Positions 46,501 to 56,530 of a stretch of 64,000 nucleotides of DNA are shown here, piece by piece (position 1 is the stretch's first letter; the number at the start of each line of letters is the position of its first letter). This DNA is from Balanoglossus misakiensis (taxonomy: Eukaryota > Hemichordata), in assembly GCA_040954595.2 (NCBI GenBank), contig CM082580.2:2294001-2358000 (forward strand). Reading direction: 5' to 3'. The position numbers and the translations under genes were made by a program. The notes beneath the pieces were generated by a model. It was not told the DNA's origin. It saw only the letters and a list, made by a program, of their open reading frames with translations, and did no database searches.

Positions 46501-47070
46501 AACGCGTAAAGTACGCCCTCACAGGCCATGTAAACAAGGTCAAATAAGACCGTCTGGCAAACGAATGACGCGCCATTTGAGCCGAGCTGAGTTGGTCTGA
46601 GTTGCGTATCACACAGACTTAGGCTGAATGTCAGTGGAGTAACCAGTCCGTTTTAGATTTACCAATGATGTGAATTTAATTTCTTCACCCAGAAAAACAG
46701 AACACAACTTGTCTGCAACATGATGCTGACTGTGACACATGACAGAGAAGTGGATCCGCGTTGTCAACACAGATGCCAGCATTCAAAAGGGGAGTGCCAC
46801 CTGCTGAAATCAACTCATCTGCTGTGGGCCTGTTTATCTGTGGCAACTGTTCAGAGGAGACAACGTTTATTCCGTGCAAGCCAACACCGATGCAAGCATT
46901 CATGTGAGTGAGTATCAGTACTGACCTTGTATTTGCTGAATAATTCATAATGCCTATTTTAGAATTCTTAGAGGCATTTGGAGAGTTCATTGCCTGGACA
47001 ACCAAACTACACCCCTTAACAGCTGAAACAAAATGCGTATTGTGTTCATTCATTCATTGCATCAATATAT
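46501..47070. repeat. diverged relic of the composite satellite
   Basis: 46505-46560 resembles the B-specific segment (CGCCCTCACAG ... GGTCAAAT.AGA). 46765-47065 follows the A body in order with many changes: ACAGATGCCAGCATTC, AACTCATCTGCTGTGGGCCTG, CATTCATGTGAGTGAGTAT, TTTTAGAATTCTTA, TTCATTGCCTGGACA, TTCATTCATTCATTGC. It is an old single copy, unlike the near-identical arrays. Confidence 0.75.
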
Positions 47071-47074
47071 ATAG

Positions 47075-47582
47075 GCAACATGAGTATCAAGTAGCACTAT
47101 TTGTTTACGATTGTATTCATGAAAACTTCCCACTAACAATTCCACAGTACTTCGTTAATATTGAACACATTTATCCAACAAGGTCAAAAGAAAAAGGGAA
47201 TCTTCTGGTTCCAAAATACGCCACAAATGTGGGTCAACATACAGTGAAATATTATGGTGCTCAAATATGCAACATATCAAATCTGTCTCATCAAAGTCAT
47301 GCTTTAAAAAAGAATTGAAAAAGTATTATTTATCCATTTGACTGCTGTATTTTCAGAAGGAAAACAAACTGAATTTGGTTTTTCATGTACAAACTCGCAT
47401 TAGTATCGCCCTGTATTAAATTCTGCAATTGTATGTTGTGTGGGGGACTGGACTCGACTAGTGTTACACAATTTTCTAGTCCCCTCCCATCTTATACCTA
47501 TTGTATTCGTCATTCCTTTGTTAATTTTGTTTATTTGTGTCAGAATAAGGGAAATAAACATATTATTATTATTATTATTATA
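47075..47582 (+). mobile_element. L2/CR1-like retrotransposon 3' end inserted in the satellite relic
   Basis: A frame reading YQVALFVYDCIHENFPLTIP, IYPTRSKEKGNLLVP, TVKYYGAQICNI is the conserved C-terminal tail of CR1/L2-clade reverse transcriptases (h.YpTR....l..p........ks..y.g...WN). About 250 bases of 3' UTR and an (ATT)n tail follow. The sequence on both sides (ATCAATATAT, and ATTTTGTGTATTCCTAGC) is continuous with the satellite monomer. Confidence 0.75.
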
Positions 47583-49653
47583 TTTTGTGTATTCCTAGCA
47601 CTGGCCAATAAGCTTGGCACCTGTTGAAATGAACTCATCTGCTGTGGGCCAGTTTATTGGTGGCAGTTGAGCAGAGGAGAGCACCTTCTTTCCCGGCACG
47701 CCACCAAGTAAAGTTCCACGCCGCCCACCACAGATGCCAGCATTCATTCATGCGAGTGAGTGTAATTGCAAATTTGCCTATTCTAGAATTCTTACGTGCC
47801 ATTGGAGAGCTCCACTGCCTGGTCATTCATACTGTTTTCATTCATTCATTGCGGCATCAATATATTTTATCTATTCTAGCCGAGGAGCTTGGCACCTGTT
47901 GAAATGAACTCATCTGCTGTGGGCCAGTTTATTGGTGGCAGTTGAGCAGAGGAGAGCACCTTCTTTCCCGGCACGCCACCAAGTAAAGTTCCACGCCGCC
48001 CACCACAGATGCCAGCATTCATTCATGCGAGTGAGTGTAATTGCAAATTTGCCTATTCTAGATCTGTAATGGAAATGGAGAAAGTACCTTATATTTTCTG
48101 TAAAATAGACATTTAATTGGCAAGCCGTCCTGCATCAATTATTAATTCAGTACATGCACTGAAGCGCCCTCACAGCTGGGTGTGTTGTGTGGTCAAATCA
48201 GAGTACTTTCTGCAATTTCAAGACAGATCTTACGTGCCATTGGAGAGCTCCACTGCCTGGTCATTCATACTGTTTTCATTCATTCATTGCGGCATCAATA
48301 TATTTTATCTATTCTAGCCGAGGAGCTTGGCACCTGTTGAAATGAACTCATCTGCTGTGGGCCAGTTTATTGGTGGCAGTTGAGCAGAGGAGAGCACCTT
48401 CTTTCCCGGCACGCCACCAAGTAAAGTTCCATGCCGCCCACCACAGATGCCAGCATTCATTCATGCGAGTGAGTGTAATTGCAAATTTGCCTATTCTAGA
48501 ATTCTTACGTGCCATTGGAGAGCTCCACTGCCTGGTCATTCATACTGTTTTCATTCATTCATTGCGGCATCAATATATTTTATCTATTCTAGCCGAGGAG
48601 CTTGGCACCTGTTGAAATGAACTCATCTGCTGTGGGCCAGTTTATTGGTGGCAGTTGAGCAGAGGAGAGCACCTTCTTTCCCGGCACGCCACCAAGTAAA
48701 GTTCCACGCCGCCCACCACAGATGCCAGCATTCATTCATGCGAGTGAGTGTAATTGCAAATTTGCCTATTCTAGATCTGTAATGGAAATGGAGAAAGTAC
48801 CTTATATTTTCTGTAAAATAGACATTTAATTGGCAAGCCGTCCTGCATCAATTATTAATTCAGTACATGCACTGAAGCGCCCTCACAGCTGGGTGTGTTG
48901 TGTGGTCAAATCAGAGTACTTTCTGCAATTTCAAGACAGATCTTACGTGCCATTGGAGAGCTCCACTGCCTGGTCATTCATACTGTTTTCATTCATTCAT
49001 TGCGGCATCAATATATTTTATCTATTCTAGCCGAGGAGCTTGGCACCTGTTGAAATGAACTCATCTGCTGTGGGCCAGTTTATTGGTGGCAGTTGAGCAG
49101 AGGAGAGCACCTTCTTTCCCGGCACGCCACCAAGTAAAGTTCCATGCCGCCCACCACAGATGCCAGCATTCATTCATGCGAGTGAGTGTAATTGCAAATT
49201 TGCCTATTCTAGAATTCTTACGTGCCATTGGAGAGCTCCACTGCCTGGTCATTCATACTGTTTTCATTCATTCATTGCGGCATCAATATATTTTATCTAT
49301 TCTAGCCGAGGAGCTTGGCACCTGTTGAAATGAACTCATCTGCTGTGGGCCAGTTTATTGGTGGCAGTTGAGCAGAGGAGAGCACCTTCTTTCCCGGCAC
49401 GCCACCAAGTAAAGTTCCACGCCGCCCACCACAGATGCCAGCATTCATTCATGCGAGTGAGTGTAATTGCAAATTTGCCTATTCTAGATCTGTAATGGAA
49501 ATGGAGAAAGTACCTTATATTTTCTGTAAAATAGACATTTAATTGGCAAGCCGTCCTGCATCAATTATTAATTCAGTACATGCACTGAAGCGCCCTCACA
49601 GCTGGGTGTGTTGTGTGGTCAAATCAGAGTACTTTCTGCAATTTCAAGACAGA
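47583..49653. repeat. composite satellite array, right block
   Basis: Same A and B monomers as 25125-33555, in the same orientation. B units start near 48062, 48775 and 49488, spaced by 713 (one A each). The first monomer is the second half of the relic interrupted by the retrotransposon. The last B unit is cut at CAAGACAGA by a (TA)n run. Monomers carry the C-type markers and occasional CATGCCGCCC. Confidence 0.95.
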
Positions 49654-51000
49654 TATATATATATATATATACCATCACGATTTATTTCAAAGCTAATTCA
49701 TGTATATATTTCTCATCAGACAATGCACACACCATAAATAATGGCTTAAAAATTGTATATTTAAGGGGGAGGGGGTCAGAGCTTTTTAAACTTTGCTGAA
49801 GTGTAATTAAGCTAATGCTAATCACCAATTGATCATGACACTGAAATATACTGGTCTGCAAATGACTTGGGACCCACTGTTGTCCACAGTTGCTCCACAC
49901 ACACTAGCAGTGACTGTGTGTTATCCAAGGAGTGCAGCATAATTCCCCTTCACTGAAACGATAGAAATAACCTGTCCATAGAGACTAGGCGAATCTTGCT
50001 GCAAATGGGTTTCCTTTTCGTATTATTCTGTTTCTAAAATTGTTTAAATGCAGATTTATTCCTATGGTGTTTTTTGAAGAATTCTAAATTATATAGGAAC
50101 TCATTTTCTCTGAGTGGGCTCTGGCCTGAGTCTGGTCTCGGTCACTGTAGGCAATAAAGTCAGTCACTTGAATTCTACGTTGTCGTCCAGTTGAGTGGGT
50201 TATGGAAAAATAAATACGTAAACTCTCGTTTAGAACGAGACATTAATTTTTCGAAAGGAAAAACGGACAATTTTCACTACACTGTTTATATTACTCATCT
50301 GCCATGTCATTCAAAACAAGGATATGTCTATAAAATCGTATACATGTACATATGACGCAGATGCGTGCAGTTTTAGGCTTACTGTACAAATTGATTTAAA
50401 CCTCTAGAGCTGCCACGTTTTGCATTATTTTCATGACTTTATTTTCCAACTTAGATAATCCAAATAAGCTAACTGATATAGGTATACAGTGTCAGTGAGC
50501 AGCCATCAGTCGTTTGACTGGGGTTGTGGGTCAGGCTTATTTCCCAAATAAGGTATATCCTACAATCACTCCACTGATATAAATACCGACATGACAAGTG
50601 TCACTAGCTCCCCTTTAGAGTCTCATTCACTGTCAGTCCGTAGAGTCTAAATTCAGTCGGGGTACCACTCAGGATCGTAATACTTTTAGTAACTGAGTCA
50701 GACACCAAGTATTCAATCTCCAACCAAATCTTTAATAATCATCCACTCACTTCAGCTTCCAATTCCATTTTCGAACTCCTCAAACGGTGTACATCACTCA
50801 TATTTATATTGTCAAAATTCACTTAGTCAGCTTTCTTACAATGAGTCATCTTTTAAAATTAGAAAGTTCAATGCCTTCTACTTGATCATCCAACACGTGA
50901 GGTACGCTGTAATTTTGTGTAAACACCAATGTTACTTTTGGTTCCAGGGACCACAATAATTTTATTTATTACGTAACAAAACTACAGGTCAAAATGAGGA
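49654..51000. other. no recognisable gene; contains one copy of a 145-bp dispersed repeat
   Basis: (TA)n to 49672, then AT-rich DNA. 49953-50095 is repeated at 53004-53150 (CACTGAAACGATAGA... to TTTTTTGAAGAATTC) with about 8 differences. Nothing else is supported. Confidence 0.6.
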
Positions 51001-51415
51001 TAATAATAATAATAATAATAATAATATTTAATTCTTAAAAAACGCTTTCCATGTAAAAAGACATCCAAAAGCGCTGTACATCGCTGCTTAAAAAGACAAA
51101 GACAAGTAAAATGCTAAAAATGTATAATAACAAAAAATAGACAATGGTTAAAAATGGATAAAAAAGTCATTCCCTGAATAAAAACGTTTTAAGGCTGGAT
51201 TTAAAAACATTAAAATTCTCACTGCTACGGAGTGGAACCGGTAGCTTATTCCACAACCGTGGTGCTCCTGTAGAGAATGACCTGTCACCATAAAAGACTG
51301 TGTTAACTTTGGGATGATCAAGAATAAAAGAACAATCAGTTGTAGAACGAAGGTTACGGACAGAAGAACGAACACTTATGAGCTCCTTCAGGTACGACGG
51401 AGCCATATTATTTAA
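51001..51415 (-). mobile_element. L2-like retrotransposon 3' end, minus strand
   Basis: Starts with the (AAT)n tail at 51003. The minus strand encodes LISVRSSVRNLRSTTD, YGDRSFSTGAPRLWNKLPVPLR and FKSSLKTFLF, the terminal segment of CR1/L2 reverse transcriptases. It is 5' truncated and abuts a second element head to head. Confidence 0.8.
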
Positions 51416-51424
51416 AACTTTAAA

Positions 51425-52440
51425 ACTTTTTATTCACGCTCTACACAGCACCACTAGAGGATATTATAGTAGGCCATAATCTTGACTACATGATGTACGC
51501 TGATGACACACAGATGTACATTATCTGCAATAAACCTGAAGATGTTAGCGCCGGCGTTAAAATGTGCGTTGATGATATTCGCGGATGGATGAGAAGTAAC
51601 ATGCTGGTGCTCAACGATAACAAGACCGAAGTTATTCATTTTTCATCACGCTTGAAACACGATATGGCAGAACTGCATAACCTCAGGATCGGTAAACTTA
51701 ACATCACTTCATCTCCTTTCGTTCGGAATCTTGGTGTTATTCTCAACAGGGATGGCTTTATGTGTGAACATATCAGTCAACTTTGTAGGAACGCATATTT
51801 CTCTTTATCAAGAATCGGTAAAATTCGTAAATTACTCGACAAGCCCACTACCGAGAAACTCATTCATGCATTCGTTACCTCTAGACTCGACTATTGTAAC
51901 AGTCTGTTCTATGGCATCTCAAATGACCAGCTGATCCGTCTGCAGTCTGTTCAAAATGCAGCAGCCCGTCTCGTCACAGGTACACGCAAATATGACCACA
52001 TCACCCCTGTTTTTATTGATTTACACTGGTTACCTGTGAAAGCTCGTATACAATTCAAAATTTTATTGACTACTTTTAAGATTGTTAGAGGTGGTGCACC
52101 GCTTTATCTGACCGATTTAATTGATCTGTACGTACCGTCAAGAAATCTGCGATCTTCTGAGAAATTACGTTTAACTCCTCCTCGCGGATATTTTAATAAG
52201 TCCTATGGTCAGAGAGCTTTTTCGGTATGTGCCCCTTTGCTGTGGAATGCACTGCCTTCAGAAATTCGTTGTGCCAGAAATACTACTTCTTTTAAACGTT
52301 GTTTGAAGACCCATCTTTTTAACAAGTTTTACTCGTAACTGCAGTAGTTGTTTTTTGTATCTTTTTAATACTTGTGTTCAGCGCACTGAGACGTTTGTGG
52401 AGTGCGTTTTTAAGAATTAAATATTATTATTATTATTATC
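51425..52440 (+). mobile_element. L2/CR1-like retrotransposon, RT C-terminal part with 3' tail
   Basis: 282 uninterrupted codons (51490-52338) begin inside the RT palm with the catalytic YADD (MMYADDTQMYI). They continue through MRSNMLVLNDNKTEVIHF, VRNLGVILNRDG, SRLDYCNSLFYGI, LQSVQNAAARLVTG, LHWLPVKARIQFK and the terminal GQRAFSVCAPLLWNALP. A 3' UTR with the GCGCACTGAGACGTTTGTGG word precedes an (ATT)n tail ending at 52439. 5' truncated; the remaining frame is intact, so the insertion is fairly young. Confidence 0.92.
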
Positions 52441-52648
52441 GTCGAGTCGCCGCAAAACCAAAGTGTCCGGTTTTCCAAACATCGAAACATTTCCTTCTCG
52501 TCGAACTGTTTGACTTTACACGAGGAAAAGTTGTACACCATATCACTCTCCCAATAACCATCAAAGATTGGTACAGGAAGATCTGGTCCACACAGTGGTG
52601 GATCTGGAATGTACTTCTTCTGCGATACGTCACCTTTCCCGTTTGAAC
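52441..52648 (-). pseudogene. NXPE-family-like exon cut at its GDST motif
   Basis: Read on the minus strand from an acceptor (CCTTCTAAG) at 52649: YIPDPPLCGPDLPVPIFDGY, WESDMVYNFSSCKVKQF, MFRCLENRTLWFCGDST. The C-x-P-G-x-P...GYW...C...C L...L...GDST order is that of NXPE/PC-esterase (SGNH) domain proteins, where the Ser of GDS is the nucleophile position. The coding sequence stops being recognisable exactly where the (ATT)n tail of the neighbouring retrotransposon begins. No donor site is present there and I did not find the rest of the gene. Confidence 0.6.
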
Positions 52649-53141
52649 CTTAGAAGGCAAATACAGATAATATACGGTCTCACAAAGAAGATGACAAAGG
52701 GCATATGTTTACCAATCCCTCCCCCTCCTGTCGTACGACGTAGATTCTAACAAACAGATTATTGACGACCCAATGTCATATTATGATTGCAATCAGCGGG
52801 CTCACACAATTGCGTATAGTATTGAGCGTACATGTATTAGTATTCAATCACACACGAAAATTTAAGATGGCGTCGCCAATTGTCGGTTCGAAATGTCCGG
52901 AATGCGTATAGGCCTTCTCTTTTGGAGAAAAGAAAGGTGAAAATATATTTACCTTTTATCTGAATTGTGATCGGGTTGGCAGCAAATGGAACCTTCATGT
53001 AGTCACTGAAACGATAGACATAACTTGTCCATAAGAGACTAGGCGAATCTTGTTGCAAATGGTTTTCCCTTTCGTATTATTCTGTTTCTAAAATTGTTTA
53101 AATGCAGATTAATTCCTATGGTGTTTTTTGAAGAATTCCAA

Positions 53142-53846
53142 ACTAACGGGCCACTTAAAAAAACGCATATGCACTGAGGTTGCAAAAAATAAGCACATTT
53201 TTAATCCCCCCGAAAAAGAATCGCGTCAAGGACACGGTGGTCCCATTGAGGGATTTCACAAGAAAAAGTCTACACCGGAGTACATGGCCATATACAGACA
53301 GACAGACACACACACACACATATAGCGAGAGATCAATAAGCAAACACTGACTGACCCATAAGCTGCCAATGGCATCTGTAATGTACATACACTAAATAGA
53401 ACAGCTGCCCTCCTGAAAGCTTAGCTAGTTATGCAATCATGAAGGAATTTGCTGTATACATGTATATAAATCACAGGAGGGGGTTCCTGCCTAATTGAAA
53501 CAACTCAATAAAGTAAATACACACCACTTTGCAAAGCAGTCTGACCAGTAGTTCTTGAGTTACTGAGTTTTGACCAAGTTCACATTTTTCCAGCTAATGA
53601 CAAATGTTCCTATTTTTTTTGCAAATTGCCCTGCGTTTTTTTTTTTTTCAAATTGCCTGTTGTTTTTTTTTTTTGGGGGGGGGGACAAATGTTCTTATTT
53701 TTTTTTTTTTTTTGCAAATTGCTCTGCGTTATTTTTTTCAAAATGCCTGTTTGTTTGTTTGTTTGTTTGTTTTTCGGGGGGATTAAAAATGTGCTTATTG
53801 TTGCAACCTCAGTGCATCTGCATTTTAAGTGGCCTGTTAGTTTTTG
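53142..53846. mobile_element. foldback element with ~78-bp inverted ends
   Basis: 53142-53220 (AACGGGCCACTTAAAA ... CACTGAGGTTGCAA ... AATAAGCACATTTTTAATCC) is the imperfect complement of 53768-53846. The interior is T-rich with poly-G and (GTTT)n runs and a short (CA)n. No coding capacity. The copy of the 145-bp repeat at 53004-53150 overlaps its left edge. Confidence 0.75.
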
Positions 53847-54345
53847 GGTGACACATGTGTGCGTTTTTTTTCCGGTGACAAATATCTCCGTTTTTTATGG
53901 CTAACATGTTCGTGTTTTTCTATGTTTGCCTGTGTTCTTTGTTCTGGGGGTGTGCATTTTTTTCAAGTTGTAGTCTCTCTTTTTTAGTACAATGTGTGTT
54001 CTTTTCAATACTTAGTGTGTATTTTTTGTGGGGGTGAAGTGTGCGTTTCTCGTGAAAAATGTGCGCATGGTTTTTTTGTGACAAATTAGTGATTTTTTTT
54101 TGCAACTGCCTTGTGGACGTTTTTTTGGTAAGCTTGGTGGGTTTTTTTTGACAACAGGTGAGATTTTCTTCTGTGTGTGTTAGTTTTTTTGTTTGTTTGT
54201 TTTTTGACTCCACGATGGATTATTATTTATACACTCGTTGATTTTTAAACCACCAATCAGTTTTTTGTGTTTTTTACGTATTTTTTTTTTAAAAGACATC
54301 AATTTTCTATAAAATAATGATAAATAATTTTGAAACACTTGGCGC
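53847..54345. repeat. T-rich low-complexity DNA
   Basis: Poly-T runs alternating with short TGTG words. Long open frames here are low-complexity artefacts. Confidence 0.8.
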
Positions 54346-54350
54346 GCCGT

Positions 54351-54690
54351 ATGGGTTATAGCTCATGAAAATCATCAAAAAATGACAATTTTTCGACTTT
54401 GAAAATTTTCAAAATTTCGTCGATTTTTGAAAAAAATCATGGGTTATAGCTCATGAAAATCATCAAAAAATGACAATTTTTCGTCTTTGAAAATGTTCAA
54501 AAATTCTTCATTTTTGATAAAAATCATGGGTTATAGCTCATGAAAATCATCAAAAAATGAAAATTTTTCGACTTTGCGAAATCTCCAAATTTCGTGGATT
54601 TTTGAAAAAAATCATGGGTTAGATTTCGTCAGTTTTGGATATTTTTCATTGGTTATAGCTCAAAAACGAGAAATTTTGGGCTTTGCCAAC
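54351..54690. repeat. 88-bp tandem repeat, about 3.8 copies
   Basis: The unit begins ATGGGTTATAGCTCATGAAA and recurs at 54351, 54439, 54526 and 54614, the last copy being partial and changed. It is rich in GAAAATTTTC-like words. Confidence 0.9.
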
Positions 54691-55495
54691 TTTGGTGTAT
54701 TTGTCAGTTTTGGAATAGAACAGCGTTATTCCTACTTTGTATATAAGTAAGGTCACATTTACATCAGAACAATTTCTTTTGATCCATACCATTCAGCAAG
54801 TGTACCTGCAGGCTGCTTACCTCGCTACCACTATAGTTTTATCATCGTTTCGCAAAAGCATTTTTACGCGTTTGGCATTTATTGGCAAATTTATGATATC
54901 ATTAAGTACATGTACCCAGGGTCAGGTTTTCAGTCGTGGGCTTTGCGTTTCTCGCTAGAAGTAGTCGTAATCGCTCTGGCCCATTCAAATAATTTCTGCC
55001 GTTTTGGAAACAGGTCAACTTTTGGCAGAGACTTCAGTAATGGCAAGTGAACATGTTCGTGAGGTAAATACAGGTTTCGTTCCATTTTTGTCTATTCCCT
55101 GAGTGAAATTACTTTTGACTAAACTCTACATTTCTGCTTAATGTTTTATCATTATAAGTTTATCGCCTAATGGGCAGCTGTGTTGCTGCAGTGGGTCGTA
55201 GGAGATCCCAACAGCGTTTTGCGCTTGGTGGTAGGAAAGAGATCAGGAGTTTGGGGAGGTTGTGTGGATTGTGTGATTTTCAATGATTCGTTTGAGAGTA
55301 ACCCATACTGCCTTCGCTTCCTTCCACATTTCATGCGCACCGTGTAAGCATACTTTAGTTGTGTCTGTTCTCATTAACCCATTTGCTACCTCTTCTACCA
55401 AAGTACACTCAGTCGCGACACAGAGCAAGGCTTGAACTCAAAATAGGTTAACACATCGCTTACTCGCACTTGTTGATTCTAAATGAACGCGATAT
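54691..55495. other. no recognisable gene
   Basis: No supported coding exon, RNA gene or repeat. A TACATGTACCC word lies near 54908. Confidence 0.45.
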
Positions 55496-56453
55496 CTGCA
55501 TATTTTGTTTATTCCGTTCGACAGTAAACTAGTAACGTTGTCACGCAACAACAAGATTAGGCAGTAAATAACTGGTTTACACATCGGCGACAACCACACA
55601 GTATAGGTGGCTCCATGAGGTGGCTATTTTTCAAACTAATATATCAAACTAATATGTCGAACTAAAGTGACGTTCAATCAGATAATATCGGAATTCTCTG
55701 ACGGTCATTTTTTATGGTTAAACAGTCTATTGTGATGTTGTCAAAATATGTTCTAAAGTCAAAAGGGATTGTAGAGACAATGAGGTATATATATTGTTTG
55801 GACAGATAGTTCGACTCATATCAGAAGTGCGATGTTTATGAAATCTACGCCATATAGCCTGATTTGCCCTTTCTAAATTGGCCTTGGAAGAAAGGTGACG
55901 CCAGTAGTTTGATACAATTCCGAGCAGACGGAATAAGGTATAAAGATAACGGTGCACTTCACGAAGTCTGTACACTGCATATTTTGTTTATTCCGTTCGA
56001 CAGTAAACTAGTAACGTTGTCACGCAACAACAAGATTAGGCAGTAAATAACTGGTTTACACATCGGCGACAACCACACAGTATAGGTGGCTCCATGAGGT
56101 GGCTATTTTTCAAACTAATATATCAAACTAATATGTCGAACTAAAGTGACGTTCAATCAGATAATATCGGAATTCTCTGACGGTCATTTTTTATGGTTAA
56201 ACAGTCTATTGTGATGTTGTCAAAATATGTTCTAAAGTCAAAAGGGATTGTAGAGACAATGAGGTATATATATTGTTTGGACAGATAGTTCGACTCATAT
56301 CAGAAGTGCGATGTTTATGAAATCTACGCCATATAGCCTGATTTGCCCTTTCTAAATTGGCCTTGGAAGAAAGGTGACGCCAGTAGTTTGATACAATTCC
56401 GAGCAGACGGAATAAGGTATAAAGATAACGGTGCACTTCACGAAGTCTGTACA
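55496..56453. repeat. 479-bp tandem duplication
   Basis: 55496-55974 and 55975-56453 appear identical by eye over their full length. Each copy has an 82-codon minus-strand frame of unrecognised sequence (YRLREVHRYLYTLFRLLG). Directly upstream of the first sulfatase exon. Confidence 0.92.
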
Positions 56454-56530
56454 CTCTATTTTATGTAAACAACCTTGATGTACTTTGTACGAACTTTCAG
56501 CGATCCGCGCTCACAAATCGCGGTTATGAA

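Noticed and set aside
25125-49653. Regular repeats with unique-looking pieces, as in a CRISPR array
   Set aside because: The repeats are 275 and 438 bp with no short repeat/spacer structure, and the genome is eukaryotic.
53570-54213. Phe-rich and Lys-rich frames on both strands
   Set aside because: Poly-T low-complexity sequence with no codon structure.
55727-56454. Two identical 82-codon minus-strand frames
   Set aside because: They come from the 479-bp tandem duplication. No domain, splice context or homology recognised.
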